Program-made: the position numbers and the translations under genes | Assembly: GCA_003132445.1 (NCBI GenBank) | Contig: PKXU01000105.1 | Coordinates: 263-64,262 of the forward strand | Source: Acidobacteriaceae bacterium | Lineage (GTDB): Bacteria; Acidobacteriota; Terriglobia; Terriglobales; Acidobacteriaceae | Direction of reading: 5' to 3' | Length of the DNA: 64,000 bases | Notes under the pieces: generated by a model | What the model was told of the DNA's origin: nothing | Database searches by the model: none | Seen by the model: the letters and a program-made list of their open reading frames with translations, nothing else | Part shown: positions 10,140-18,393 of the stretch, one piece after another | Layout: each line of letters opens with the position of its first letter | How positions within the stretch are numbered: the stretch's first letter is position 1

Positions 10140-11102
10140 ATGTCGAGCCATTCTAATTCTGCCTTTAATGGTGAGTCCGCTTTGGAAATGATGCCACAAC
10201 CTCTGGCCAGAACTCGTTTTGAACCCAGTCCGCGGGCGGTACGTCCAATTCCGAGGAGTCGCAGTTCGCATGCGCCCGACGAAATTTGGGGACAATACAA
10301 TAATTACCGGGCCAATGGCGTGGTGGTTTCCGCCATTGTGCATATCGTGTTAATTGCTGCACTCGTGAGTGGCACATTCTTTGGCCATCAGATTGTGCAA
10401 GCAGTCAAGCCGAGGGAAACCGTCACGCTGATCGCGCCCGACACCTACATCATGCAGACCGCGAAAACAGTAGTAAGCGGCGGCGGTGGTGGCGGCGATC
10501 ACGATAAACTTCCGGCTCCGAAGGGACGACTGCCCAAGCTGGCAGTGCAGCAGATTACTCCGCCGGCGATCGTCATGCGAAATGCGAGGCCAAAACTGGC
10601 TGTGGAACCAACGGTAGTGGTTCCTCCGCAGGTTCACATGGCGGAAAACAAAATGCTGAATCTGGGCACTTCCGCGGCGACCGTCATGCCGGCGGCTCCG
10701 CCCTCTAACGGCACTGGTTCTGGCGGCGGCATTGGCGCGGGCTCCGGTGGTGGCGTAGGCGTAGGCCACGGACCCGGTGTGGGCGCGGGAAGCGGAGGCG
10801 GCATTGGCGGCGGCGTGTACAAGGTAGGCGGCGGCATTTCCGCTCCGCAAGCCATTACCGCTCCTGATCCCGACTACACCGAAGAGGCCCGCAAAGCCAA
10901 GCGACAAGGAACTTGCGTGTTGGGTCTCATCGTCGACGCAGCAGGTCGCCCGCGCGATATAAAGGTCATTCGAGGGCTGGGGCTGGGCCTCGACGAAAAA
11001 GCGCTGGACGCTGTGCGCCAGTGGCGTTTTCAGCCTGCGCTGAAGGATGGCAAACCTGTGGATGTGCAAATAAGCGTGGAAGTGGAATTCCGCCTTTACT
11101 GA
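10140..11102 (+). CDS. TonB-like energy transducer with glycine-rich linker
   Basis: 320-residue TonB family protein. It has a cytoplasmic N terminus of about 58 residues, one membrane helix (about 60-82), a low-complexity periplasmic linker dominated by Gly/Ser/Val runs (about 190-230) instead of the usual Pro/Lys-rich one, and a C-terminal TonB domain (about 235-320) with PDYTEEARKAKRQGTCVL, DIKVIRGLGLGLDEKALDAV and WRFQPALKDGKPV. TonB couples proton-motive force to outer-membrane receptors. No ExbB/ExbD is nearby. I chose ATG 10140 because GAGGAG lies 4-9 bases upstream; an in-frame TTG at 10125 lies before that site. Confidence 0.9.
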   Translation: MSSHSNSAFNGESALEMMPQPLARTRFEPSPRAVRPIPRSRSSHAPDEIWGQYNNYRANGVVVSAIVHIVLIAALVSGTFFGHQIVQAVKPRETVTLIAPDTYIMQTAKTVVSGGGGGGDHDKLPAPKGRLPKLAVQQITPPAIVMRNARPKLAVEPTVVVPPQVHMAENKMLNLGTSAATVMPAAPPSNGTGSGGGIGAGSGGGVGVGHGPGVGAGSGGGIGGGVYKVGGGISAPQAITAPDPDYTEEARKAKRQGTCVLGLIVDAAGRPRDIKVIRGLGLGLDEKALDAVRQWRFQPALKDGKPVDVQISVEVEFRLY

Positions 11103-11178
11103 GGGCTACTCCGCAGGGGCTTGTTTGGACGGCAGCTGCTAGTACTGTGCGTTAAACGACTAACTTTCGCGTTAAATT

Positions 11179-11206
11179 AAGATCCGCGCTCTGCGCGGAT
11201 CTTTTT
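11179..11206 (+). terminator. Intrinsic terminator after the TonB-like gene
   Basis: An 11-bp stem (11179-11189 with 11193-11203, 3-nt loop) overlaps a T run (TTTTTATTT). It lies 77 bp after the TonB-like stop codon. The rest of the 302-bp gap to the sigma-factor gene holds no supported gene and probably carries that gene's promoter. Confidence 0.85.
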
Positions 11207-11404
11207 ATTTATTAACGGCGTTTTCTTGCGAGTACTTTCCTGCCGGTACTGCCTACCCGATATTACCCGAGCCTTACAGCGTCTCCTGCATTCGTTTACA
11301 GATGTGACCCGATAGAAGGTTGTCCGCCTTTTTTTTAATCTGACCATGCTCACGGAGATTACGACGAGCGAAATTCTGGTACCTGAAAGAAAAGGAGACC
11401 GAAC

Positions 11405-12079
11405 GTGGCAACTTGTGTGATTTCTGCGACAGAGGCGAACGTCATCCCCGCGACCAGTATCAAAGGTCGTGACGATTCTCAGACCAACCTGGTTAAGCGC
11501 GCACAGGCGGGCGATGAGCAAGCCTTTGCAACCCTGTTTCAGCAGCACAAGAATCGCGTTTATTCGGTGTGCTTGCTCATGACGAAGGACGTGGCTGAGG
11601 CCGAAGATCTGACCCAGGAAGCTTTTTTGCAGGTGTTTCGCACGGTTAGTTCATTTCGCGGAGACGCCGCTTTCTCCACCTGGCTCTATCGCGTGGCCGT
11701 GAACACCGTGCTCATGAAGCTTCGCCGGCGCAAGTCGCCGCCCACAGTTTCTCTTGACGAGCCGGTCAATCCCGAATCGCCTTCTCTACATCGTGATTTT
11801 GGCAAGAGCGATCCTGAACTTTCAGGCGTCGTTGATCGCATCGCGCTGCGGCGCGCCCTTCAGGAACTCCCGGAAGGCTGCAGAACAATTTTCGCCTTGC
11901 ACGAGGTGGAGGGATATCAACATCACGAAATCGCGCAGTTGCTGGATTGCTCGATTGGTAATTCCAAGTCGCAGTTGCACAAGGCCAAGCTGAAGATGCG
12001 GGCGCTTTTGTTCCCGAAGACTAAAATTCGGCGCCGCTCGGCAAAGATGCTGAGCCTGGCAAGGTTGTCGGCGAAATAG
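11405..12079 (+). CDS. ECF-type RNA polymerase sigma factor (RpoE-like)
   Basis: 224-residue sigma-70 family factor. Region 2 includes DEQAFATLFQQHKNRVYSV and the segment around AEDLTQEAFLQVFR and FRGDAAFSTWLYRVAVN. Region 4 has LQELPEGCRTIFALHEVEGY, HEIAQLLDCSIGNSKSQLHK. The start is GTG 11405 with AAGGAGA eight bases upstream. No anti-sigma factor with a zinc-finger domain is adjacent. The next gene encodes a STAS protein 81 bp downstream on the same strand, so partner switching is possible but unproven. The C-terminal tail is basic. Confidence 0.93.
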   Translation: MATCVISATEANVIPATSIKGRDDSQTNLVKRAQAGDEQAFATLFQQHKNRVYSVCLLMTKDVAEAEDLTQEAFLQVFRTVSSFRGDAAFSTWLYRVAVNTVLMKLRRRKSPPTVSLDEPVNPESPSLHRDFGKSDPELSGVVDRIALRRALQELPEGCRTIFALHEVEGYQHHEIAQLLDCSIGNSKSQLHKAKLKMRALLFPKTKIRRRSAKMLSLARLSAK

Positions 12080-12160
12080 CCCTCACAGTCGAATCGTAAT
12101 CAGAGGCAATGAAAGTAGGAGCAACAAAACAAGAGTGCAGGAATAAAACGGAGGTATGAA

Positions 12161-12580
12161 ATGTCATTCCACCGACCTGTAGTCATTATGGAGATGCCTG
12201 AGCGACTTGTGGCGCGGGAAGCTGAGTCCTTCATGCAAGAGTTCGCACCTTTGCTGGAGTGCGAGCAACCGCGCATCGTCTTCGATTTTTCCGGTGTGCG
12301 GAATGTAGATCGCGCTGGCGCCGGGATGGTTCTGCATTGCCTCCGAGAGGCAATGCAGCGCGATGGAGAGTTGAAGTTGGCTGGCTTGTCGCCGGAGGCG
12401 GAAGTGGCTTTGGAGTTCATGCGAAAGCCTGGCGTTTTGCAGACATTTCTCAGCTCCGATGAAGCCGTACGGAGCTTCCGCTCGCCCTGGGTTTCAGAAA
12501 ATGCTTCAGAAAATGCCTCGGGAAACGTCAAGATCGGGCCGAGCCGATTTGCTCCCGCGAGCTTAAGAAAAGCTGGTTGA
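12161..12580 (+). CDS. STAS-domain protein lacking the usual phosphorylatable serine
   Basis: 139-residue protein with a STAS fold at about 5-105: VVIMEMPERLVAREAE, then PRIVFDFSGVRNVDRAGAG, then the helix-strand tail ending near EAVRSF. Anti-anti-sigma factors normally carry D-S-S-G at the phosphorylation loop; here it reads VDRAGAG, so the regulatory serine is absent. It may be a constitutively active or structural STAS protein. The start is supported by GGAGG seven bases upstream. The C-terminal tail contains a short SENASENASGN repeat. It follows the ECF sigma gene. Confidence 0.82.
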   Translation: MSFHRPVVIMEMPERLVAREAESFMQEFAPLLECEQPRIVFDFSGVRNVDRAGAGMVLHCLREAMQRDGELKLAGLSPEAEVALEFMRKPGVLQTFLSSDEAVRSFRSPWVSENASENASGNVKIGPSRFAPASLRKAG

Positions 12581-12680
12581 AGCAAACTTAGGTTCGTCCT
12601 CAATACTTTTTGAATTCCCAGAACCTGCGCGCCGCTCTCTCAATCCCGCTTCAAAGTATTCTGAAAATTCGCGGCCGCCG

Positions 12681-13781
12681 TCAGTGAGTGTCGCCGTTTC
12701 CCAGATTTCCCGAGTAATACCCGGTTCGCGTTGTAACCCGCAAGGGAGTGCTTCCCTCAGTAGCCTGAACCTGAATGGTGTGGTAAACGCCGGAGGCGTG
12801 GGAATTCGAAGAACGATAACCGATTACATACTGGCTTCGAATATCTTGCGCAATCGAACTTGCGATCAATCCAACTTCGTCCATACTGGAAGGAAAGAAG
12901 GCTGTGCCTCCGGTCTGTTCGGATAGAGCGCGTAGCGAACGACGATTACTTTCCGCTTTCCGATCATTCTGTTCCAAGGCGATCGTATACAGGACGGGCG
13001 CATTCTTCGATTGCAATTTGCGCAGAACTTCCTGGAATGTGGCTTGGCTCGCGTTGTCCTGGCCGTCGGTTACAACCAAAAGAACTTTCTTTTGCGACTG
13101 CGAAGTTTGGTCCAGGTGGTTGACCGCGCCAATAATCGCGTCGTAAAGAGCGGTGCTGCCCTTTGTTTCCACGCGCTGCAAAGCTGCCCGGAGTTTAGCC
13201 ACATCCTGCGTATAGTCCTGGTCGAGGAACGCATCCTCGCCGAAATTTACGACGAATACCCGGTCATCCTGCTGGCTTGCATCCACCAACCGCAGTGCGG
13301 CCTCATTCACTTTGGCTCGCTTCGGCAACATCGACCCCGAGTTGTCGATCAGTATTCCCAGCGCGACCGGCACACTCTCCTTACGGAAGGAAGTCACAGC
13401 TTGAAGTTTGCCGTCTTCGTACACTTTAAAACTGTCCCGGCCTAAACCGGTAATGAGGTGATTCTGGTTATCCACCACGGTGGCATGCAAAACGACTTCT
13501 TCCACCTTTTTCCTAAACACAAAACCGTTGGAGTCATCGTCCGGCGGTTGGGCGGTTAGGGGTGGCTCAACTTGGGCCGGTGAGGAAGGGTGCGTGTTGT
13601 TGGACGGCGTCGAGCTTGGGGTTTGAGAGGGCGCTGCGGCAGCCGGAAGACTGGCCCCTGACGACGAACTCTGATTCCGGGCAAAACTAACGCTGGCGAG
13701 CGTGAGCAGCCACAATAAACATCCACAAACAGCGGTCAGTCTTCTCCCGCAACGGCTATCTTGATCAATGGTGAGTGGCAC
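12681..13781 (-). CDS. Secreted VWFA-related protein (acidobacterial type)
   Basis: About 366 residues. It has a signal peptide (hydrophobic core LTAVCGCLLWLLTLASVSF), a Ser/Pro/Thr-rich low-complexity linker, a short beta-rich segment (VVLHATVVDNQNHLITGL), then a von Willebrand factor A domain with the MIDAS motif DNSGSM and VTDGQDN, ending in YRSSN and TGYYSGN. This arrangement matches the VWFA-related domain proteins expanded in Acidobacteriota, likely metal-dependent adhesion or surface proteins. I prefer GTG 13781 because GGGGGA lies about ten bases upstream; a TTG six codons earlier (13799) is also possible. It is convergent with the STAS gene. Confidence 0.88.
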   Translation of the reverse strand: MPLTIDQDSRCGRRLTAVCGCLLWLLTLASVSFARNQSSSSGASLPAAAAPSQTPSSTPSNNTHPSSPAQVEPPLTAQPPDDDSNGFVFRKKVEEVVLHATVVDNQNHLITGLGRDSFKVYEDGKLQAVTSFRKESVPVALGILIDNSGSMLPKRAKVNEAALRLVDASQQDDRVFVVNFGEDAFLDQDYTQDVAKLRAALQRVETKGSTALYDAIIGAVNHLDQTSQSQKKVLLVVTDGQDNASQATFQEVLRKLQSKNAPVLYTIALEQNDRKAESNRRSLRALSEQTGGTAFFPSSMDEVGLIASSIAQDIRSQYVIGYRSSNSHASGVYHTIQVQATEGSTPLRVTTRTGYYSGNLGNGDTH

Positions 13782-13928
13782 GGCTTTAGATTCCCCCAAG
13801 GACTAGATGTATTTCCAGGGTAGAGGGTTGGTTAGGATCGAATCCTGGGTCCGAGCTGCGCTTCGCTCGTGTCGGCCCATGAACTATGCCCGTATTTTGC
13901 TTGGCATACAAGCCGTCCCCCTCTGAGC

Positions 13929-13959
13929 AAAAAAAACGCGGCCTCGGGGAGAGGCCGCG
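13929..13959 (-). terminator. Intrinsic terminator for the secreted two-repeat protein gene
   Basis: A 9-bp GC-rich stem (13937-13945 with 13951-13959, 5-nt loop) is followed on the minus strand by eight T residues (13929-13936). It lies 24 bp downstream of the gene ending at 13983. Confidence 0.9.
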
Positions 13960-13982
13960 CGAGCGAAGCAGATGATTCCGGC

Positions 13983-15287
13983 TCACTGATAGGTAAAATT
14001 CAGCTTGTCGAGCCAGACCGAGTAGGGCGTTTGGGCATAATTCCCATCCTGCTGGTAGTTGATGGTTACGCCATACCAGCTGGTGGAGGTGGGACTCTCG
14101 GTGTAATTGAGATTGGCCGTGTTCCCATTGAGGGTGATCGATTTGAAGAGGAGTTGATTGCTCGAGGTGCGCTCCACTTGAATGGTGAGATGGTTCCAGG
14201 CATTTGACACTGGATTGCAAGCCACCCCAGTCGGATGCCAGTGGCCGGCCACATCGTCCCAAATGTCCCATTCGTGGCCTCCAGCAATGCGGCATTCATG
14301 TCCCCAAATGAAGGACTGGCCGCCAACGAACTGGTTGATGTCGAACTCCAGCGCCTGCGATACGCTCAAATTCGTTCCGTAAAAATAAACGTCGTAGGTA
14401 AAGTTGTGCAGGGTAGGAACAAGGGTTTTGTTGGTATCTGGCAGACCCTGTGTGGAGTAGTCCCCAATCAGGTGGTTGTTCCAGAAGCCGTCTGAATAGG
14501 CCTCGTCGCCGCCAACGTCGGTGCGGGTGGAAGCTCCGCTGATCGAGGGGGATGAAATATTCTGCTCCATCGACCAAGTCACCTTCGGCTCGCAACTGGT
14601 ACACATCGCGTACACCGGCGGTAGCATCCCAGCACCGTCCCAGTCTTTGTTCAAATGAAGATTGCTGAAAACCTTTCCGGAAGACGAGCCGCCGCTGCTG
14701 CCGCCAACCGTAATCGTGATTGGAGTAGTTGCACTTCCGCCGCAGTTATCCCACTCCTGTACCACTGTGTTGTAGGTGCCAGGGCTGAACGTCAGCGACG
14801 CGTTGAGCTGTGAGCCCTTGCTGGTGTAAATCAGCTGACCCGGCTTTGCATAGACTCCCATAGCGGAGACGCCACTGGAGCATGAGGTGCTGGAGGAAGC
14901 GGTGTACTGCACCGTCGTACTGACCGTGGTGTTCGCCTTGGGAGCCGTTACTGTGACTTGTCCCCCCGCAGCGCCGGAAACGTGAATGGTCACCGGTGTG
15001 GAACTGCTGCCGCCGCAGTTGTCCCATTCCTGGACCACGGCCTGATAGGTTCCGGGATTAAAAAATAACTCGGTGTCGAGCTTGCTTCCAGAAGTGCTGT
15101 ACACCAGATCGCCGGGCGCGGAATAAACTCCTACCGCTGAAACTCCGGCCGAGCAACTGCTCGAAGCGGTGGCGACAAATTGAACCGTTGTTGCTACGTT
15201 GCTTCCGTTTGCGGGTGCAGAAACCGAGACGCCAGCCAAGGCAAGAGGTCCCGAACTCAGTCCTAACAGGATGGCTAACCACTTCAT
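13983..15287 (-). CDS. Secreted protein with two Ig-like repeats and a concanavalin-like C-terminal domain
   Basis: 434 residues. A signal peptide (WLAILLGLSSGPLALAGV) is followed by two tandem repeats of about 90 residues that share SCSAGVSAVGVYSAPG / SCSSGVSAMGVYAKPG and VVQEWDNCGGS. These are bacterial Ig-like folds with two conserved cysteines each. After a Gly/Ser linker comes a C-terminal domain of about 230 residues rich in aromatic residues and beta strands, resembling a concanavalin-like carbohydrate-binding domain. A role in binding surface or environmental polysaccharide is inferred. ATG 15287 has GGAG eight bases upstream and is preferred over TTG 15299. A strong terminator lies downstream. 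Confidence 0.82.
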   Translation of the reverse strand: MKWLAILLGLSSGPLALAGVSVSAPANGSNVATTVQFVATASSSCSAGVSAVGVYSAPGDLVYSTSGSKLDTELFFNPGTYQAVVQEWDNCGGSSSTPVTIHVSGAAGGQVTVTAPKANTTVSTTVQYTASSSTSCSSGVSAMGVYAKPGQLIYTSKGSQLNASLTFSPGTYNTVVQEWDNCGGSATTPITITVGGSSGGSSSGKVFSNLHLNKDWDGAGMLPPVYAMCTSCEPKVTWSMEQNISSPSISGASTRTDVGGDEAYSDGFWNNHLIGDYSTQGLPDTNKTLVPTLHNFTYDVYFYGTNLSVSQALEFDINQFVGGQSFIWGHECRIAGGHEWDIWDDVAGHWHPTGVACNPVSNAWNHLTIQVERTSSNQLLFKSITLNGNTANLNYTESPTSTSWYGVTINYQQDGNYAQTPYSVWLDKLNFTYQ

Positions 15288-15728
15288 TAAATGCTCCAAT
15301 TGTAGGTAGGCTGCTACATTTCCTACGGGGTTTTGGGGTAAGTTCTACCGGATTCTACCTAGATCGAAAATTTCGCTCAAGGCTTTTGGCAAGAAAACTG
15401 GCCCAAAATTAAATGAGAGGTACTAAGCCCATTTAGAAAGGAATTCGCTTTTTACCGATCTTGTCCTACCTAAAGACTCCTCCTCTCCTAAAGTCTTTCA
15501 CCGATATATCAAACTGCGATGCTGCCATAGGCTCTTTCTTGGACATCTTTTGAAGCGTGCGCTTTTTATCTCTGGTGTATGTGATTGACATCTGAGGCGC
15601 ATTGGAGTTTCGGCGCAGTTTTTTTGGTGCTGGTGGGTTTTAGAAGAGATTTGGTGCTGGTGGGTTTTAGAAGAGAGAAGAGATGATCGCAGCTCTCCAA
15701 GGAAAGATCTCGGAAAGGAATTAAGAAC
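15288..15728. other. Intergenic regulatory region with CTACC motifs
   Basis: 441 bp between divergent genes. The motif CTACC(T/G) or its complement AGGTAG occurs at about 15304-15309, 15345, 15355 and 15466, a possible regulator-binding cluster. A perfect 2 x 27 bp tandem repeat lies at 15623-15676. No gene is supported. Confidence 0.4.
15623..15676. repeat. Perfect 2 x 27 bp tandem repeat
   Basis: Units 15623-15649 and 15650-15676 are identical, each starting TTTGGTGCTGGTGGG and ending AGAAGAGA. The repeat lies 53 bp before the start of the hexapeptide-repeat protein, in its probable leader or promoter. Confidence 0.9.
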
Positions 15729-16724
15729 GTGGAATTGGGCGCATTTGTAGTGGTTCCGGGCGGGGAAGACTTCACCGCGATCCATGAGGTTCAGCCGGAC
15801 GTCGTAGCAGCTTCGCAGCATTCGCGAGCCATGTATTCGTCGCGAAAGCCAATCGTCGGCAACGACGTTCTTCAGTCATGGATGCAGCGTATCCGCAAAC
15901 TCGGAGTGCAGAGCCTGTGGTTGACCTCAGGAAGTGTCACCCGTTCCGCCCTGGGTGCATTTGCGCGCCAGGGCATCGAGCGCCTTCTCGTTATTAAACT
16001 TAGTTCTTACGCGGAAATGGATCTGACCGATCTATTTCGCTTTCATTGTGAGCGTCGGCATCCGGTAACCGAGGCGCACGATAGTCACGGAGAACTTGGA
16101 GTTTCTCTGTTAGACAATCTCGCTCTTCGCGCAGACGGCGAGAATTCTTCGGCGACTACCAAGTTTGAACAGGTTCCTTATCAGTTTAATGGATATGCGA
16201 AACGCATTTCCTCAGCGACGGAACGGCAAGAGCTCGTGGGAGATGCACTGACCGGTGCTTGCGCAATGCAGCCTTTCGGGAAACAGATTGGCGACCAGGT
16301 GTGGATTGGCGAAGATGTGAATCTGGACAGTTCCGCCAGAATTATCGGTCCCACGTACATCGGAGCTCGCACGACTGTACGAGCGGGGGTGACTATCGGC
16401 CCATTTGCCTCGGTTGAGCGCGATTGCATCGTCGATTGCGGAACCACGGTGGAGCGTTCGACAGTTTTGCCGCATACGTATCTGGCTCCAGGACTACTCA
16501 TTCGGCAGGGTTTGGTCGACGGTTCGCGCTTCGAGCATCTGGGCTTTGGTACAGTCGCGGATCTTCAGCCAGCAGGCTTAGGGAGCAGAATTCTGTCGCG
16601 CAAGTCGCGCGTCCAACCGTCGAAGACGCCGACCACCAGTCCGTTGCCAGCAGATAGCAATCTGGTGTGGGAGTTTGCCGGATCGTCGAGCGGGTCGCAG
16701 GCCTGGCTTCAGGTGCAGCTGTGA
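15729..16724 (+). CDS. Nucleotidyltransferase-like protein with left-handed beta-helix (hexapeptide) domain
   Basis: 331 residues. The C-terminal half carries hexapeptide repeats (about 185-265: IGDQVWIGEDVNLDSSARI, IGPTYIGARTTVRAGVTIGP, DCIVDCGTTVERSTVLP) typical of the beta-helix in GlmU and mannose-1-phosphate guanylyltransferase relatives. The N-terminal half resembles the rear part of such nucleotidyltransferases but lacks a visible GxGTR nucleotide-binding loop, so catalytic activity is doubtful. GTG 15729 has AAGGA about nine bases upstream. The gene overlaps the next STAS gene by 4 bp (GTGA) and heads a tight run of sugar-related genes, pointing to a role in polysaccharide synthesis or its regulation. 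Confidence 0.72.
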   Translation: MELGAFVVVPGGEDFTAIHEVQPDVVAASQHSRAMYSSRKPIVGNDVLQSWMQRIRKLGVQSLWLTSGSVTRSALGAFARQGIERLLVIKLSSYAEMDLTDLFRFHCERRHPVTEAHDSHGELGVSLLDNLALRADGENSSATTKFEQVPYQFNGYAKRISSATERQELVGDALTGACAMQPFGKQIGDQVWIGEDVNLDSSARIIGPTYIGARTTVRAGVTIGPFASVERDCIVDCGTTVERSTVLPHTYLAPGLLIRQGLVDGSRFEHLGFGTVADLQPAGLGSRILSRKSRVQPSKTPTTSPLPADSNLVWEFAGSSSGSQAWLQVQL

Positions 16725-17104
16725 AGGCCTCGGAGTGTACTGTTCTGCCGTTTCCTTGCATGTCGAGTTCGGCGCAACGTCGCGCCCTGCGCAAGGAATT
16801 GCTGAACGCTTCGCGGACCTCGGCCTCGCCAGTGGTTGTGGACATGTCCGGCTGCAACACATTGAACCACGATGACGTCGACTGCCTGTTAGAGTGCATC
16901 GCGGAGGTGGCCGGTCGAGATACGCTGGTTCTTCTGGTCGCGGGCTCTCCTGCCAATCGAGTACTCCTTGAGGTCACCCGGATCGGCTCGCTGGTGCCGG
17001 TTTTCAATTCAATGCAGGAAGCGCTCGCAGATCCGCAGGTAGGCGACTCGATTACACTCAAAGTTCCGCAAACAATTCCGTCTCCACAGGTTGGGAGTGC
17101 GTAA
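16721..17104 (+). CDS. STAS-domain protein
   Basis: 127 residues. It has the STAS-like pattern SPVVVDMSGCNTLNHDDVDC, a helix, then DTLVLLVAGSPANRVLLEV and a C-terminal helix VFNSMQEALAD. As in the gene at 12161, the canonical D-S-S-G loop is replaced (here LNHDDVD). GTG 16721 overlaps the previous stop by 4 bp and is preferred over a GTG 18 codons upstream. The next gene begins on the last base of this one (TAATG), so the three genes are translationally coupled. Confidence 0.7.
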   Translation: MKASECTVLPFPCMSSSAQRRALRKELLNASRTSASPVVVDMSGCNTLNHDDVDCLLECIAEVAGRDTLVLLVAGSPANRVLLEVTRIGSLVPVFNSMQEALADPQVGDSITLKVPQTIPSPQVGSA

Positions 17105-17529
17105 TGAATCTGGCCGCTCACAGATCCTCGCGCTGCTTCTTCGTTGCCGTATTGGCAAGCTCGTTTGTAGTTTCCAGCGAGATGCCGCTTCTGGCCGATA
17201 CCCCTCAGCAGACCAGTTCCACCACCCAACGGCAGGACGATGCGCTGCCGGATGCGCCGCAGTCGCAATCTCCCCCCACGACGCCAAACCAACAGCCCGC
17301 ACAAGCTCCTTCGGGAGCTGCTGGAGCCAAGGCTGCCAATGTGAAAGGAGCTCCGGTTGCTCAGCCCGCAGGAGCGGCTGTAGCACCCGCCCGTGAGCGC
17401 GGCCATCGCTCGCTTTTCATCAAGCTGGGTTTACTCGCCGGCGCTGGAATCGCAGTGGGAACCGTGGTCGCCCTTTCGGAAAAAAGTCAAGTACGACCAC
17501 CCGGCGCGACATCAGCTAGTCATCCATGA
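17104..17529 (+). CDS. Small exported/membrane protein with Pro/Ala-rich linker, unknown
   Basis: 141 residues. An N-terminal signal-like segment (about 9-30) is followed by a long low-complexity Gln/Pro/Ala/Ser stretch (about 33-98) and a single C-terminal membrane helix (IKLGLLAGAGIAVGTVVAL) with a short tail. No family is recognised. The layout, a disordered linker anchored by one helix, fits an envelope accessory protein. It overlaps the STAS gene by one base and is followed 18 bp later by the kinase-like gene. Confidence 0.65.
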   Translation: MNLAAHRSSRCFFVAVLASSFVVSSEMPLLADTPQQTSSTTQRQDDALPDAPQSQSPPTTPNQQPAQAPSGAAGAKAANVKGAPVAQPAGAAVAPARERGHRSLFIKLGLLAGAGIAVGTVVALSEKSQVRPPGATSASHP

Positions 17530-17547
17530 TTTAGGAGCTTTTCACCA

Positions 17548-18351
17548 ATGGCCGCGAACCAAGCCTCTACCCGGGGCACTACTACTCGTCTCTTCTTGAT
17601 TACGTTCTCAGGAATCGACGGAGCCGGAAAGACTACACAAATCGAAAACCTCTCCTCGTTCTTGCAGAACCAGGGCTTTCGCGTCGCACGCCTCAGCTTC
17701 TGGGACGATGTCGCGGTCGGATCAAGAATGCGTGCCGGCGTTGGGCAACGGACCGTTGACTCGGATCGCGGCCCAAATACCTCGTTCGTTCCGAAGAACA
17801 ATAAACACATTCGCAAGTGGTATCTGAGCGCCGCCCGGGCGGGATTCTATTTGCTCGACGTTGTCCGATTGCGCCGCTTGCTGATCAGTAAGAAGATGCG
17901 AAACGCTGACGTCGTGATTTTTGATCGCTATGTATACGATCAGGTCGCAAATATCTATTCCCAATCCGTGGCGGCCCGCATCTACGGCAAACTTCTGCTA
18001 AGCGAGACTCCGGCTCCCGACCTGTCTTTTGTCATCGATGCGTCGCCCGCCGCCGCTTACGCCAGGAAACCGGAATATCCGCTGGATTTTGTGTATCGCA
18101 ACCGTCAGAGTTTTCTCAATCTGCGGGAACTCGTTCCCCAGCTGATCATTGTTCCTGAAGGCAAGCCCGAGGACGTCAGCAGCGAAATTCTGCGTCATGT
18201 GAACCGGTCGCGGCTTTTCAACTCAACCCCAACGCACGCAACCTCTTCAGCAACCCTAACTAGGGAAAAGACTGACTCCTTGATGGCCAGCGCCCTAGAG
18301 CGGCCACAGAGTTCCTGTAGCGTACGAAATAACCCAACAGCGAGCCGGTGA
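17548..18351 (+). CDS. Thymidylate-kinase-like P-loop kinase in a polysaccharide gene cluster
   Basis: 267 residues. The Walker A motif GIDGAGKTT is near residue 23, a DRY-type motif VIFDRYVYDQ follows at about 131, and the sequence fits the dTMP kinase family. It is longer than the standard enzyme (about 210) and has a divergent LID region plus a Ser/Thr-rich tail of about 40 residues. Kinases of this type in glycan clusters are not usually the housekeeping Tmk, so a role phosphorylating a sugar or lipid intermediate is possible (inference). ATG 17548 has AGGAGC nine bases upstream. Confidence 0.8.
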   Translation: MAANQASTRGTTTRLFLITFSGIDGAGKTTQIENLSSFLQNQGFRVARLSFWDDVAVGSRMRAGVGQRTVDSDRGPNTSFVPKNNKHIRKWYLSAARAGFYLLDVVRLRRLLISKKMRNADVVIFDRYVYDQVANIYSQSVAARIYGKLLLSETPAPDLSFVIDASPAAAYARKPEYPLDFVYRNRQSFLNLRELVPQLIIVPEGKPEDVSSEILRHVNRSRLFNSTPTHATSSATLTREKTDSLMASALERPQSSCSVRNNPTASR

Positions 18352-18393
18352 CTGTCATCCAAGGCTTGCGCGTTTTACTGAAAGAGGCCCTGC

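Noticed and set aside
16498-17406. 302-codon open frame on the minus strand
   Set aside because: It is antisense to three tightly coupled genes (hexapeptide protein, STAS, small membrane protein) and Arg/Ser-rich in a frame-shadow manner.
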